Notes under the pieces: generated by a model | What the model was told of the DNA's origin: nothing | Database searches by the model: none | The model's input: the letters and a program-made list of their open reading frames with translations, nothing else | Shown: positions 1 to 11,837 of the stretch, piece after piece | Layout: the number at the start of each line of letters is the position of its first letter | How positions within the stretch are numbered: position 1 is the first letter of the stretch | Program-made: the position numbers and the translations under genes | Source: Theropithecus gelada | Taxonomy: Eukaryota; Chordata; Mammalia; Primates; Cercopithecidae | Length of the DNA: 64,000 bases | Direction: 5' to 3' | NCBI RefSeq assembly: GCF_003255815.1 | Contig: NC_037669.1 | Span: forward strand, 135,123,558 to 135,187,557

Positions 1-2200
1 ATGACAAACCCACAGCCAATATCATACTGAATGGGCAAAAACTGGAAAAATTCCCTTTGAAAACTGGCACAAGACAGGGATGCCCTCTCTCACCACTCCT
101 ATACAACATAGTGTTGGAAGTTCTGGCTAGGGCAATCAGGCAAGAGAAAGAAATCAAGGGTATTCAGTTAGGAAAAGAAGAAGTCAAATTGTCCCTCTTT
201 GCAGATGACATGATTGTATATTTAGAAAACCCCATTGTCTCAGCCCAAAATCTCCTTAAGCTGATAAGCAACTTCAGCAAAGTCTCAGGATACAAAATTA
301 ATGTGCAAAAATCACAAGCATTCTTATACACCAGTAACAGACAAACAGAGAGCCAAGTCATGAATGAACTTCCATTCACAATTGCTTCAAAGAGAATAAA
401 ATACCTAGGAATCCAACTTACAAGGGATGTAAAGGACCTCTTCAAGGAGAACTACAAACCACTGCTCAGTGAAATCAAAGAGGACACAAACAAATGGAAG
501 AAGATACCATGCTCATGGATAGGAATAATCAATATCATGAAAATGGCCATACTGCCCAAGGTAATTTATAGATTCAATGCCATCCCCATCAAGCTACCAA
601 TGAGTTTCTTCACAGAATTGGAAAAAACTGCTTTAAAGTTCATATGGAACCAAAAAAGGGCCCGCATTGCCAAGACAATCCTAAGTCAAAAGAACAAAGC
701 TGGAGGCATCACGCTACCTGACTTCAAACTATACTACAAGGCTACAGTAACCAAAACAGCATGGTACTGGTACCAAAACAGAGATATAGACCAATGGAAC
801 AGAATAGAGTCCTCAGAAATAATACCACACATCTACAGCCATCTGATCTTTGACAAACCTGAGAGAAACAAGAAATGGGGGAAGGATTCCCCATTTAATA
901 AATGGTGCTGGGAAAATTGGCTAGCCATAAGTAGAAAGCTGAAACTGGATCCTTTCGTTACTCCTTATACGAAAATTAATTCAAGATGGATTAGAAACTT
1001 AAATGTTAGACCATATACCATAAAAACCCTAGAAGAAAACCTAGGTAATACCATTCAGGACATAGGCATGGGCAAAGACTTCATGTCTAAAACACCAAAA
1101 GCAACGGCAACAAAAGCCAAAATTGACAAATGGGATCTAATTAAACTAAAGAGCTTCTGCACAGCAAAAGAAACTACCATCAGAGTGAACAGGCAACCTA
1201 CAAAATGGGAGAAAATTTTTGCAATCTACTCATCTGACAAAGGGCTAATATCCAGAACCTGCAAAGAACTCAAACAAATTTACAAGAAAAAAACAAACAA
1301 CCCCATCAAAAAGTGGGCAAAGGATATGAACGGACATTTCTCAAAAGAAGACATTCATACAGCCAACAGACACATGAAAAAATGCTCATCATCACTGGCC
1401 ATCAGAGAAATGCAAATCAAAACCACAATGAGATACCATCTCACACCAGTTAGAATGGCAATCATTAAAAAGTCAGGAAACAACAGGTGCTGGAGAGGAT
1501 GTGGAGAAACAGGAACACTTTTACACTGTTGGTGGGATTGTCAACTAGTTCAACCGTTATGGAAAACAGTATGGCGATTCCTCAAGGATCTAAAACTAGA
1601 AGTACCATATGACCCAGCCATCCCATTACTGGGTATATACCCAAAGGATTATAAATTATGCTGCTATAAAGACACATGCACACGTATGTTTATTGCGGCA
1701 CTATTCACAATAGCAAAGACTTGGAATCAACCCAAATGTCCATCAGTGACAGACTGAATTAAGAAAATGTGGCACATATACACCATGGAATACTATGCAG
1801 CCATAAAAAAGGATGAGTTTGTGTCCTTTGTAGGGACATGGATGCAGCTGGAAACCATCATTCTTAGCAAACTATCACAAGAACAGAAAACCAAACACCG
1901 CATGTTCTCACTCATAGGTGGGAACTGAACAATGAGATCACTTGGACTCGGGAAGGGGAACATCACACACCGGGGCCTATCATGGGGAGGGGGCAGGAGG
2001 AAGGGATTGCATTGGGAGTTATACCTGATGTAAATGATGAGTTGATGGGTGCTGACGAGTTGATGGGTGCAGCACAGCAACATGGCACAAGTATACATAT
2101 GTAACAAACCTGCATGTTATGCACATGTACCCTAGAACTTAAAGTATAATAATAATAATAATAAAGAAAGAAAGAAAGAAAGAAAGAAAAAAAAAGAAAA
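1..2200 (+). mobile_element. Young LINE-1 (L1PA-like), 3' part
   Basis: The window opens inside the reverse transcriptase region of an L1 and runs through the rest of ORF2, a short 3' UTR with a G-rich tract (about 1981-2004), the typical terminal sequence ending near 2163, and an A-rich (AAAG)n tail to about 2200. The near-open ORF2 and the consensus-like 3' end point to the L1PA lineage; the exact subfamily cannot be fixed by eye. The 3' UTR holds an 18-bp tandem duplication at 2036-2071. Immediately downstream lies the ORF1 of another, older L1 in the same orientation, so this copy probably inserted into that element. The 5' end is outside the window. Confidence 0.95.
3..1757 (+). pseudogene. 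L1 ORF2p, C-terminal two-thirds of RT domain to near the end, one premature stop
   Basis: ORF2p is the L1 endonuclease/reverse transcriptase that nicks chromosomal DNA and copies L1 RNA at the nick. The reading frame is already open at base 3 and continues for 584 codons to a TGA at 1755-1757. The catalytic FADD motif of the RT is intact at 198-209. The C-terminal cysteine-rich segment is present at about 1488-1541. The stop lies where related copies have a tryptophan codon (TGG to TGA). The frame is open again from 1758 to the normal stop at 1926-1928, so about 56 C-terminal residues are cut off. This is a disabled but only lightly decayed copy. Confidence 0.9.
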
Positions 2201-2202
2201 AT

Positions 2203-2719
2203 ATACTTCAGAATATCATCCAGAAGAACTTCCCCAACCAACAAGACAGGCCACCATTCAAATTCAGGAACTGCAGAGAACCCTGGAAAGATACTCCATG
2301 AGAAGATCAACACCAAGACACATAATCATCAGACTCTCCAAGGTCGAAAAGAAAGAAAAATGTTAAGGGCAGCTAGTGAGAAAGGACAGGTCACCTACAA
2401 AGGGAAGCCCATCAGAATAACAGTGTATCCCTCAGCAGAAACCCTTCAAGCCAGAAGAGACTGGGGGCCAAAATTCAACATTCTTAAAGAAAATAAGTCC
2501 CAACCCAGAATTTCATATCTGGCCAAACTAAGCTTCATAAGTAAAGGAGAAATAAGATCCTTTTCAGACAAGCAAATTCTGAAGGAATTCATCACCACTA
2601 GGCCTGCTTTGCAAGAGCTTCTGAAGGAAGCACTAAATATGGAAAAACAAACAAACAAACGAAAATGTTACCAGCCACTGCAAAAACACACTGAAGTACA
2701 CAGACCAGGTACACTATGA
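2203..2719 (+). pseudogene. L1 ORF1p relic, central and C-terminal region
   Basis: ORF1p is the RNA-binding nucleic-acid chaperone of the L1 ribonucleoprotein. The segment at 2203-2358 encodes the middle of the protein in one frame. A one-base loss in an A-run near 2356 shifts the frame, and the rest is open at 2360-2719. Recognisable C-terminal-domain pieces include EKGQVTYKGKPIRIT, SAETLQARRDWGP, QPRISYLAKLSF and TRPALQELLKEALNM. The stop is at 2717-2719, followed by a 41-base spacer to ORF2. The relic is non-functional because of the frameshift and the missing N-terminal coiled coil. Confidence 0.85.
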
Positions 2720-2760
2720 AGCAACCACATAAACAGTCTGCAAAATAACTAGCTAGCACC

Positions 2761-5700
2761 ATGATGACAGGATCAAATTCACAGACAACAATACTAACCT
2801 TAAATGTAAATGGGCTAAATGCCCCAATTAAAAGACATAGAATAGAAAGCTGGAAGAGCCAAGCCCTATTGGTATGCTGTCTTCAAGAGGCCCATCTTAT
2901 ATCCAAAGACACACATAGGCTCAAAATAAAGGAATGCAGGAAAATTTACCAAGAAAATGGAAAACAGAAAAAAGCAGGGGTCACAATACTAGTTTCTGAC
3001 AAAACAGACTTTAAAGTAACAAAGATCCAAAAAGACAAAGAAGGACATTACATAATGGTAAAGGGTTCAATTCAAGAAGAAAAGCTAACTATCTTAAATA
3101 TATATGTACTCAATAAAAAAGCAGATTCATAAAGCAAGTTCTTAGAGACCTAAACAAGAGACTTAGACTCCCACACAATAATAATGGGAGACTTTAACAT
3201 CCCACTGACAATATTAGATCATCAAGATAGAAAATTAACAAAGATAGCGAACCTGAACTCAGCTCTGGATCAAGTGGACCTGATAGATATCTACAGCACT
3301 CTACATCATAAAATAACAGAATATACATTCTTCTTATCACCACACATAATCAAACACTCCTCAGCAAATGCAAAAGAACTAAAATAATAACAGTCTCTCA
3401 GACCACAGTGTAATCAAACTAGAACTCAAGATTAAGAAATTCACTCAAGACCACACAACCACATGAGAATTGAACAATCTGCTCCTGAATGACTTCTAGG
3501 TAAATAATGAAATTAAGACAGAAATCAAGAAGTTCTTTAAAACTAATGAGGACAAAGAGACAACAAATCAGAATGTGTGAGATGCAGCTAAAGCAGTGTT
3601 AAGAGGGACATTTATAGCACCAGACAGATTTATAGCTGAATTCTACCAGAGGTACAAAGAAGATCTGGCAGCACCATTTCTACTGAAGCTATTTCAAAAA
3701 ACTGAAAAGAAAGACTCCTCTGTAACTCATTTTATGAGGCCAGCATCATCCTAATAGCAAAACCTGGTAGAAATGTTACAAAAAAGAAAACTTCAGGTCA
3801 ATATATCCCTGATGAACATCAATACAAAAATGTTCATTAAATACTGGCAAACTGAATCTAGCAGCACATCGAAAAGCTTATCCACCATAATAAGTTGGCT
3901 TCATCCCTGGAATGCAAGCTTGGTTCAATATATGCAAATCAATAAATGTGATTCATCACATAAACAGAACTAAAGACAAAAACCACATGATGATCTCAAT
4001 AAATGGCAAAAAGGCCTTTGATAAAATTCAACATCCCTTTATGTTAAAACTTCTCAATAAACTATGCATTAAGGGAACATACTTCAAAATAATAAGAGCC
4101 ATAGATGACAAACCCACAGCCAATATCATACTGAATGTGCAAAAACTAGAAGCATTTCCCTGGAAAACTGGCACAAACAAAGATGTCCTTTCTCACCACT
4201 CCTATAAAACATAGTACTGAACGTTCTGGCCAGGGCAATCAGGCAAGTAAAAGAAATAAAGGGTATCCAAATAGGAAAATAAGAAGTCAAATTATCTTTA
4301 TTTGCACATAACATGATCCTACATCTAGAAAATTGTCTCAGCCCAAAAGCTTCTTAAGGTGATAAGCAACTTCAGCTGTCTCAGAATACAAAATAAATGT
4401 GCAAAAACATTACTCTACACCAACAACAAGTGAGCCAAGAGCCAAATAATGAATGAACTCCCATTCACAATTACTATAAAAAAAAATTTTTTTTAAACCC
4501 TAGGAAGACAACTAACAAGGGAAATGAAAAATCTTTTCAAGGAGAACTACAAATGACTGCTCAAGGAAATAAGAGAGGACACAAACAAATGGAAAAAACA
4601 TTCCATGCTCATGGATAGGAAGAATCAATATTATTTAAATGGCCATACTGCCCAAAGTAATTTATAGATTCAATGCTATTCCCATTAAACTACCATTGGC
4701 ATTCTTCACAGAACTAGAAAAAACGATTTTTAAAATTCATATGGAACTAAAAAGGGCCTGAATATCCAAGGCAATCCTAATCAAAAAGAAAAAAGCTGGA
4801 GGCATCATGCAACCCGACTTCAAGCTATACTACAAGGCTATAGTAACCGAAGCATGATACCAGTACAAAAACAGACACATAGAACAATGGAACAGAATAG
4901 AGAACTCAGAAATAAGACAGCACACCTACAACCTCTGATATTTGACAAACCTGACAAAAGCAAGCAATGGAGAAAGGATTTCCTATTTAATTAATGGTGC
5001 TGGGAGAACTGGCTGGCCATATGTGGACAACTGAATCTGGAACCCTTTCTTATGCCACATACAAAAATCAACTCAAGATGGATTAAAGGCTTAAATGTAA
5101 AACCCAAAGCTATAAAAACCCTAGAAGAAAATCTAGGCAATATCATTCAGGACGTAGGTACAGGCAGAGATTTCATGATGAAAATGTTAAAAGCAATAGC
5201 AACAAAATCAATAATTGACAAATGAGATCTAATTAAAGTAAAGACTTTCTGCACAGCAAAAGAAACTATTAATAGGTGAACAGACAACCTAAAGAATGGG
5301 AGAAAATTTTTGCAATCTACCCATTTGACAAAGGTGTAACATCCAGAGTCTACAAGGAACTTAAAAAAATGTACAAGGAAAAAACAAAAAACCCCATTAA
5401 AAAGTAGGCAAAGAACATGAACAAACACTTTTCAAAAGAAGACATACATGCAGCCAACAAACATGAAAAAACACTCATCATCACTGATTATTAGAGAAAT
5501 GCAAATTAAAACCACAATGAGATACCATCTCACACCAGTCAGAATGGTGATTATTAAAAAGTCAAGAAACAACAGATGCTGGTGAGCTTGTGAGAAAAAG
5601 GAGCTTTTACACTGTTGGAGGGAGTGTAAATTAGTTCAACCTTTGTGGAAGACAATGTCGCAATTCCTCAAAGATCTAGAGGCAGAAATACCATTTGAGC

Positions 5701-6010
5701 CAGCAATCCCATTACTGGGTATATACCCAGAAAATATAAATAATTCTATTATAAAGATACATGCATGCATATGTTCACTGCAGCACTATTCACAATAGCA
5801 AAGAGATGGAATCAACCTAAATGTCCATCAATGATAGATTAAATAAAGAAAATGTGGTACATATACACCATGGAATACTATGCAGCCATAAAAAGGAATG
5901 AGATCATGTCCTTTGAAGAGACATGGATGGATCTGGAAGCTGTTATCCTCAGCGAACTAACGCAGGCACAGAAAACCAAACACCTCATGTTCTCACTGAA
6001 TGATAGGAAC
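2761..6010 (+). pseudogene. L1 ORF2p relic with endonuclease, deleted middle and mutated RT
   Basis: Starts with the ORF2 N-terminus at 2761. The APE-like endonuclease region is recognisable (TILTLNVNGLN, CLQEAHL, MGDFNIPL at 3184, and a codon-level SDHS near 3402) but is broken by stops at 3130 and 3385. After about 3620 the sequence jumps to the RT. The RT catalytic FADD is changed to FAHN at 4301-4312, replacing both aspartates. Further stops and indels follow to the C-terminus near 6010. Residues 3912-4214 still read as RT sequence in one frame. Confidence 0.85.
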
Positions 6011-6245
6011 ACATGGACACATGGGGAAAACAACACTCACTAGGGCCTGTCAACTGGGGGGTGAAGGGAGGAAGAGCTTCAGGAAGAATAGCTAATGGAT
6101 GCTGGGCTTAATGCCTAGGTGATGGGATGAGATCTGTGAAGCAAACTACTATGGCACATGTTTACCTGTGTAACAAACCTGCACATCCTGCACGTGTACC
6201 CCAGAACTTAAAATAAAAATTGAGGGGAAAAAATAATAATATGTC

Positions 6246-6405
6246 AATATTCATTCATTAATTGTAACAAATGTACTAAACTAGTGTACAATGTTAACCA
6301 CAGGGGAAACTGTGTTGGGGGAGTGGTATATGAGAATGCTCTATATTATCTTTTCATTTTTTCAGTAAATCTCAAATTGCTGTAAAAAGTAAACCTTTTT
6401 TTTTT
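6246..6405 (+). mobile_element. L1M-type 3' end fragment
   Basis: About 160 bases resemble the terminal part of mammalian-age L1M 3' UTRs: the TGTAACAAATGTAC motif, a GGGGAAACTG box, a TATATGAGAA box, and a final CTGTAAAAAGTAAA before an A/T-rich tail. It directly abuts the 3' end of the preceding L1. Confidence 0.6.
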
Positions 6406-6559
6406 AAAAAAGACTCCCCTCATTCATCTCTCATTCACGTAATTCTGATTGCCTCCAAATAATAAATACTGTTGTTAGTTTCTTGTATGTATATCTCCAA
6501 AGATTTTAAAAATTTATAGAGTATAAGTAAATAATAATACACATATATTTCACTTCATA

Positions 6560-7095
6560 TTTTGTATACAAATTATACCACAGTGCATATGCAATGTTAT
6601 GTATCTTCCTTTCCTTATTTGACAATATAGTTTGGAGATCTCTACACATTAATATACAAGGAACTTTCTCTGTCTCTCTCTCTCTCTCTCTATGGCTATA
6701 TGGACTCTACTGTTTGAATACTGCACAATTTATTTAACCAGTCACCTATCATGATGTTTTAGGTTGCTTGCAATCTTTTAGTATTGCTATGCTTCAAAGA
6801 ATAACTTTGCAAATCTGTTATTTCATTTATAAGAAGGCATATCTACATGTTAATTCCTGGAAAAGGAAGTAAGTCCAGGGTCAAAGGAGGGCAGTTCATT
6901 TGTATTTCAGAAAAATATTGACAAACTAGTCTCTATAGTAATTGTACCAATTGATAGTCCACCCAGAAATACATTAGAGTGCCTCACCAACCCAATCTGC
7001 TATCATACTTTTGGGTTTATTTAATCTGATACATGAAAATCACTATCTTAGTAGCTTCATTTTTATTGATCTTATAAATATTTGAAATATTTAGC
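6560..7095 (-). mobile_element. Ancient L1M/HAL1 fragment (ORF2 3' region), antisense
   Basis: Read on the minus strand this matches the C-terminal ORF2 region of old L1 elements (the 'mini-gene' region giving TTGGTACAA and GACCCAGG-type blocks). A (TC)n tract interrupts it at 6668-6693. It is strongly diverged. Confidence 0.65.
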
Positions 7096-7645
7096 TCTGA
7101 CAGTATTTTATTTTGAAGGAAAAAAGATCAAAGCTAAACTCCAAAACTTCACAGTTTCCATGAGGATCTATTATTCATACATTAAAGAATTTCACAAGTA
7201 TTTATATTGTCAGCATTAACAGCTCATGGTATAATAAATTCCAAAAATGCATTTTTGTTGCTACTACTCTTACATGTTTTCGATGTGCCTCCATTTAGCT
7301 AAAAATAGCTTCTAGTTCTAAAAAGGCTCCAGGAATCTACAACTCCTGGGGCCATCCCATAAGCAGCTATTTCAGGTCAAGAGGAAAATCCAGGATATAT
7401 GAGAAGAATTTCAGTTTTCTCAAGAATGCAAGAGTGCATCTTTAAATAGAGCTTGCCACATTAATTCCCTACCTTTTCTGGTTCATAAAATCAAAACCCT
7501 ATATACCACTTGATATTTCAAGTCACAAGTATACGTAATTCATTTGAATACAACTTTCATACAAAGATTAAAAATTGATTTGTTCATTCCTTATACTATA
7601 CCCAATGGTAAAAAATTATTTGAAGCATTAGAATCCCACGATTCT
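7096..7645. other. AT-rich DNA without recognised features
   Basis: No gene, splice-bounded exon or clear repeat was recognised here. It lies between an ancient L1 relic and the start of the split L1P fragment. Confidence 0.5.
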
Positions 7646-7649
7646 AAGC

Positions 7650-9332
7650 TATTAAAGAAAAAAATCAACCCCAAAGTTAGCAAAATACAAGAAATAACCA
7701 AAATCAGAGCTGAATGGAAGGAAATCAAGACACACAAAAACATTCAAAAGATCAATGAATCCAGAAGTAGGTTTTTTTTAAAAGTGAATAAGATAGGACA
7801 CTAGCTAGACTAATAAAGAAGAGAGAAGATCCAAATAAACACAATTAGAAATGAAGAAGGAAGTGTTACCACTAACCCCAGAGAAATAAAAACAACCATC
7901 AGAAACTACTACAAACACCTCTATGCACACAAACTAGAAGAGATGCATACATTCCTGGACACATACACCCTCCTAATACTGAACCAGGAACAAATTGATT
8001 CCCTGAACAGACCAATAACAACATCTGAAATTAAATCAGTAATAGTCTACCAACCAAAAATAAAAGCCCAGGAACTGATGGATTCACAGCTGAATTCTAC
8101 CAGATGTACAAAGAAGAACTGGAACTATTCATAGTGAAACTATTCCAAAGAATTGAGGAGGAAGAATTCCTCCCCAATTTATTTTATGAGGTCAGCATCA
8201 TCCTGATACCAAAACCTGGCAGAGAGGCACACACAAAAAAATTCAGGCCAATATCCATGATGAACACCAATGCAAAAATCCTTAACAAAATACTTGCAAA
8301 CCAAATTCAGCAACACATCAAGAAGCTAATACATCTTGATCAAGTAGGGCTTCATCCTTGTGATGCAACGTTGGTTCAGCATATGCAAATCAATAAATGT
8401 GATTAATCACGTAAACAGAACTAAAGAAAAAACCATGTGATTATCTCAATAGATGCAGAAAAGGCTTTTGATAAAATTCAACCTCCGTTTATATGAAAAA
8501 CTTTCAATAAACTAGGTATTGAAGGAATAGACCTCAAAATAGGAGCCATCTATGCCAAACCCACAACCAACATCATATTGAATGGGCAAAAGCTGGAATT
8601 ATTCCCTTGAAAACCAGAACAAGACAAGGATGCCCTCTCTCACCACTCCTACTCAATATAGTATTGGAAGTCCTAGCCAGAGCAGTCAGGCAAGAGAAAG
8701 AAATAAAGGCATTCTAATAGGATAAGAAGAAGTCAAACTATCCCTGTTTGCAGATGACATGTTTCTATATCCAGAAAACCCCTTAGTCTTGACCCAAAAG
8801 TTCCTTCAGCTGATAAACAACTTTAGCAAAGTTTCAGGATACAAAATCAATGTACAATCACTAGCTAGCATTCCTATACGCCAACAACAGCCAAGCCAAA
8901 AGACAAATCAGGAACACAATCCCATTTACAATTCACACACATACACAAACACACACACAAAATTCCTAGGAATAAAATACATAGGAATACAGCTAACTAG
9001 GCGGTGAAAGGTCTCTACAATGAGAATTACAAACTGCCCAAAGAAATCAGAGATGACAAAAAGAAATAGAAGAACATCCCATGCTCATGGATTGGAAGAA
9101 TCAGTATCAGTAAAATGGCCATACTGCCCAAAGCAATTTACAGATTCAATGCTATTCCTATCAAACTATCAATCACGTTCTTCATAGAACTAGAAAAAAT
9201 TATTTAAAAATTCATATGGAATCAAAAAAGAGCCATAATAGCCAAGGAAATCCTAAGCAAAAAGAACAAAGCTGCAGGCATCACATCATCCAACTTCAAA
9301 CTATAATACCAGGCTATAGTAACCAAAACAAT
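7650..9332 (+). mobile_element. L1P fragment, first half (ORF2 middle)
   Basis: ORF2 sequence from upstream of the RT through the RT and thumb region, with many stops. Readable pieces include INPKVSKIQEITKIRAE (7660s), FYQMYKEELELF (8095 on), ILIPKPGRE and KILNKILANQIQQHIKKL. The FADD region is at about 8748-8763 (TTTGCAGATGAC intact as codons). A (CA)-rich expansion occurs at 8933-8959. The L1 match stops abruptly at about 9332 with no 3' UTR or A-tail. The next L1 base in consensus order is found only at about 9996. Confidence 0.85.
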
Positions 9333-9770
9333 AAAAGAAATGAAAAAGGGGCAGTAACTACAAATAAAGAATAAGAAATAATAAGAAAATAATGCTCTGA
9401 ACAACCTCATGCCAACAGCTTTGAAATCTTGGATGAAATGGACACATTATTACAAAAATATATTTTACTAAGATTGACTCAACAAAAGCAAAAGGTTCTG
9501 TAACTAATAAACTGAAACAGTGTCTTCCCACAAAGATATGGCCAGATGATTTTCTAAGCAAATTGTACCAAACTTTCAAGAAACAGAGAAAAACTTAATT
9601 TTATACAATGTTTTAGAAAGAACCAAAAATTAAAGTATATTTCTCAACTCATTCTACAAGGCCACAGTGACCTGTAACCACAATCTGACAAAAATATTAA
9701 AACAAATATAGGCCTATTTCTATTATGAAAATTGATGTAGCAATTTTTAACTAAATGTGAGTAAATTAAA
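9333..9770 (+). mobile_element. HAL1/L1M-type ancient LINE segment
   Basis: Highly diverged but consistent with the RT N-terminal region of old L1M/HAL1 elements: blocks like GAAATGAAAAAGGGGCA, ATGCCAACAG, and a 'GGCCTATTTCTATTATG' block. It lies between two halves of a younger L1. HAL1/L1M-like sequence continues beyond the second half from 11000, so this may be part of the original landscape. Confidence 0.6.
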
Positions 9771-9834
9771 ACAAACAGCTTTTCTTTATGCTGAGTATGT
9801 GATCAAATCTTATTAAATGTTCCTTTGAAATATG

Positions 9835-9993
9835 AAGTAAAATACAATTCTCTACTTGAGAATTCTTGCAAAATCCTTGCAAAAACACTAGAAGGTAGGG
9901 GCTGTTATTATACCCATTTTGTAAATAAAGAAACTAAAGCCCAGAGAAGTTAAGTAACTTATCCAAAATAACACAGCTAGTAAATATTGAAGC
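9835..9993 (-). repeat. MIR SINE, antisense
   Basis: The central core reads in reverse: GGCTGTTATTATACCCATTTT, then AAAGAAACTAAAGCCCAGAG, AAGTTAAGTAACTTATCC and ACACAGCTAGTAA. These are the hallmark MIR core words. It sits between the HAL1-like segment and the second half of the split L1P. Confidence 0.85.
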
Positions 9994-9995
9994 CA

Positions 9996-10999
9996 AAAGA
10001 ACAGCATAGTACTGGTACGAAAACAGGCACACAGACCAATGAACCAGAATAGAGAGCCCAGAAATAAAGCCGCAAACCTACAACAATCTGATCTTTGATA
10101 AAGCTGACAAAAACAAGCAATGGGAAAAGACTCCCTATTCAGTAAATGGTGCTGGGATAACTGGCTAGTCATATGCAGAATACTGAAACTAGACCCCTTC
10201 CTTATGCCATATACAGAAATCAACTCAAGATGTATTAAAGACTTAAATGTAAAACCCAAAACTATAAAAACCCAGAAGACAACCTAGGGAATAACCATTC
10301 TGGACATAGGAATGGGCAAAGATTTCGTAACAAAGATACCATAAGCAATTGCAACAAAGGCAAAAACTGACAAATGGGGTCTAATTAAACTTAAGAACTT
10401 CTGCACACCAAAAGAAGCTATTAACAGAGTAAACGGACAACTTACAGAATGGAGACAAAATTTGCAAACTATGCAGCTGACAAAGGTCTATTATCAAGCA
10501 TCTATAAGGACCTTAAATTCACAAGAAAAAAACGTCAAACAAGCCCATTAAAAAGTGGGCAAAGAACATGAACAGACACTTCTCAAAAGAAGACATACAT
10601 GTGGCCAAAAAGCGTAGGGAAAAAAGTTCAATATCACTGATGATTAGAGAAATGCAAATCAAGTGCCAATGAGGTATCACCTCACACCAGTCAGAATGGC
10701 TATTATTAAAAAATAAAAAAATAACAGATGCTGGTGAGGTTGCAGAGAAAAGGACACACTTATACACTGTTGCTGGGAGTGTAAATTAGTTCAACACTGT
10801 GGAAAGCCATATGGCAATTCCTCAAGGAGCTAAAAGCAGAACTACCATTCAACCCGGTAATCCCATAATTGGGTGTATACCCAGAGTAATATAAAGCATT
10901 CTACCACAAAGACACATGCATGCAAATGTTCATAGCAGCACTATTCACAATAGCAAAGACATGGAATCAACCTAAGTGCCCATCAATGACAGATTGAAT
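9996..10999 (+). mobile_element. L1P fragment, second half (ORF2 C-terminal region)
   Basis: Begins exactly at the ORF2 position where the fragment ending at 9332 stops (the AACAGCATAGTACTGG block) and runs through the C-terminal region to CATCAATGACAGATTG at 10981-10996. It ends without the last ORF2 codons, 3' UTR or A-tail, passing straight into HAL1-like DNA. Divergence is similar to the first half, which supports a single original element. Confidence 0.85.
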
Positions 11000-11710
11000 G
11001 TTCACTGTCAGCATTATTATTTAACAGAGTGTCAGAGCTTCGGATGAATTTAATAAGATATAAAGAAGACAAGAAAATAAAATAACAGATATAAACACTG
11101 GGGAAAAAATAGAAGAACTCTTTTGGGAAGTTGTAGGCCCAAGAGTCACTAATAAAAAATGTCTACTGTAGAATTAATATGAGAGTTTTGTGAGGTGGAT
11201 GGATATAAAACAAATATATAAAAATGAATAGCTTTTGTCTACTCTATCAACAAAAATTGAAAAAATAGTCTATTCATGGTAGAGGCAAAACTGATAGTAA
11301 CAAATTTAACAAGAATGGCAAAGAAACATATTTAAGTAAAACTATTACATCTTATTAAAGAATATATAATAGCATTAAAAATGAAACAGCATACCATGTT
11401 TTTGAATAAAAAGACTTAACAATATTCAAAAGACAATATTACCAACATTTTTAATTCTCTAAAAATTAGTTTGTAAATATAATGCAATTCAAATTAGAAT
11501 CCTTGTTGGCATTAGAGGTGAATGTAATCATCTTAAAGTTTATGTGGAAGAATAACTTCCTCTGAATATGTAGGAAAGATGTAACAAATACAGAGAGAAA
11601 AACTTTTACTAGGTACTTCTTGGAACCTATGGATTAGAGGTAAATAAAATTATATTAAAGTTAAAATGAAAGACTAACTGTCTGCAAATATGTATTTAAA
11701 AAGTAAGAAC
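11000..11710 (+). mobile_element. HAL1/L1M-type ancient LINE, RT region
   Basis: Diverged RT-region sequence of an old L1/HAL1, starting with the CACTGTCAGCATTATTATTTAA block. It later gives the 'AATGAATAGCTTTTGTC' and 'TTTATGTGGAAGAATAACTT' blocks that correspond to consensus regions around and after FADD. No open frame remains. Confidence 0.6.
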
Positions 11711-11837
11711 GGTGGAGATAGAAAGGGTTTAGCACCTAAAAGAATATGCTAATAAGTCATATTCAAATCAATGTACTATTAATGGTGCATCAAAAATATT
11801 AGTGGAACAGAAGACAGAATATAGTAATAGTTGCTAG

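Larger units (their letters stand above)
2201..6236 (+). mobile_element. Older LINE-1 (L1P/L1PB-like) with internal deletions
   Basis: A second L1 in the same orientation. The order is the ORF1 C-terminal half, a short spacer, a decayed ORF2, a 3' UTR and an A-rich end at about 6225-6236. It is far more diverged than the element before it, with many stops and frameshifts. Roughly 400 nt of ORF2 between the endonuclease and RT regions is missing at about 3620. The 5' part is not visible, because the younger L1 sits on that side and its own 5' end lies outside the window. Confidence 0.9.
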
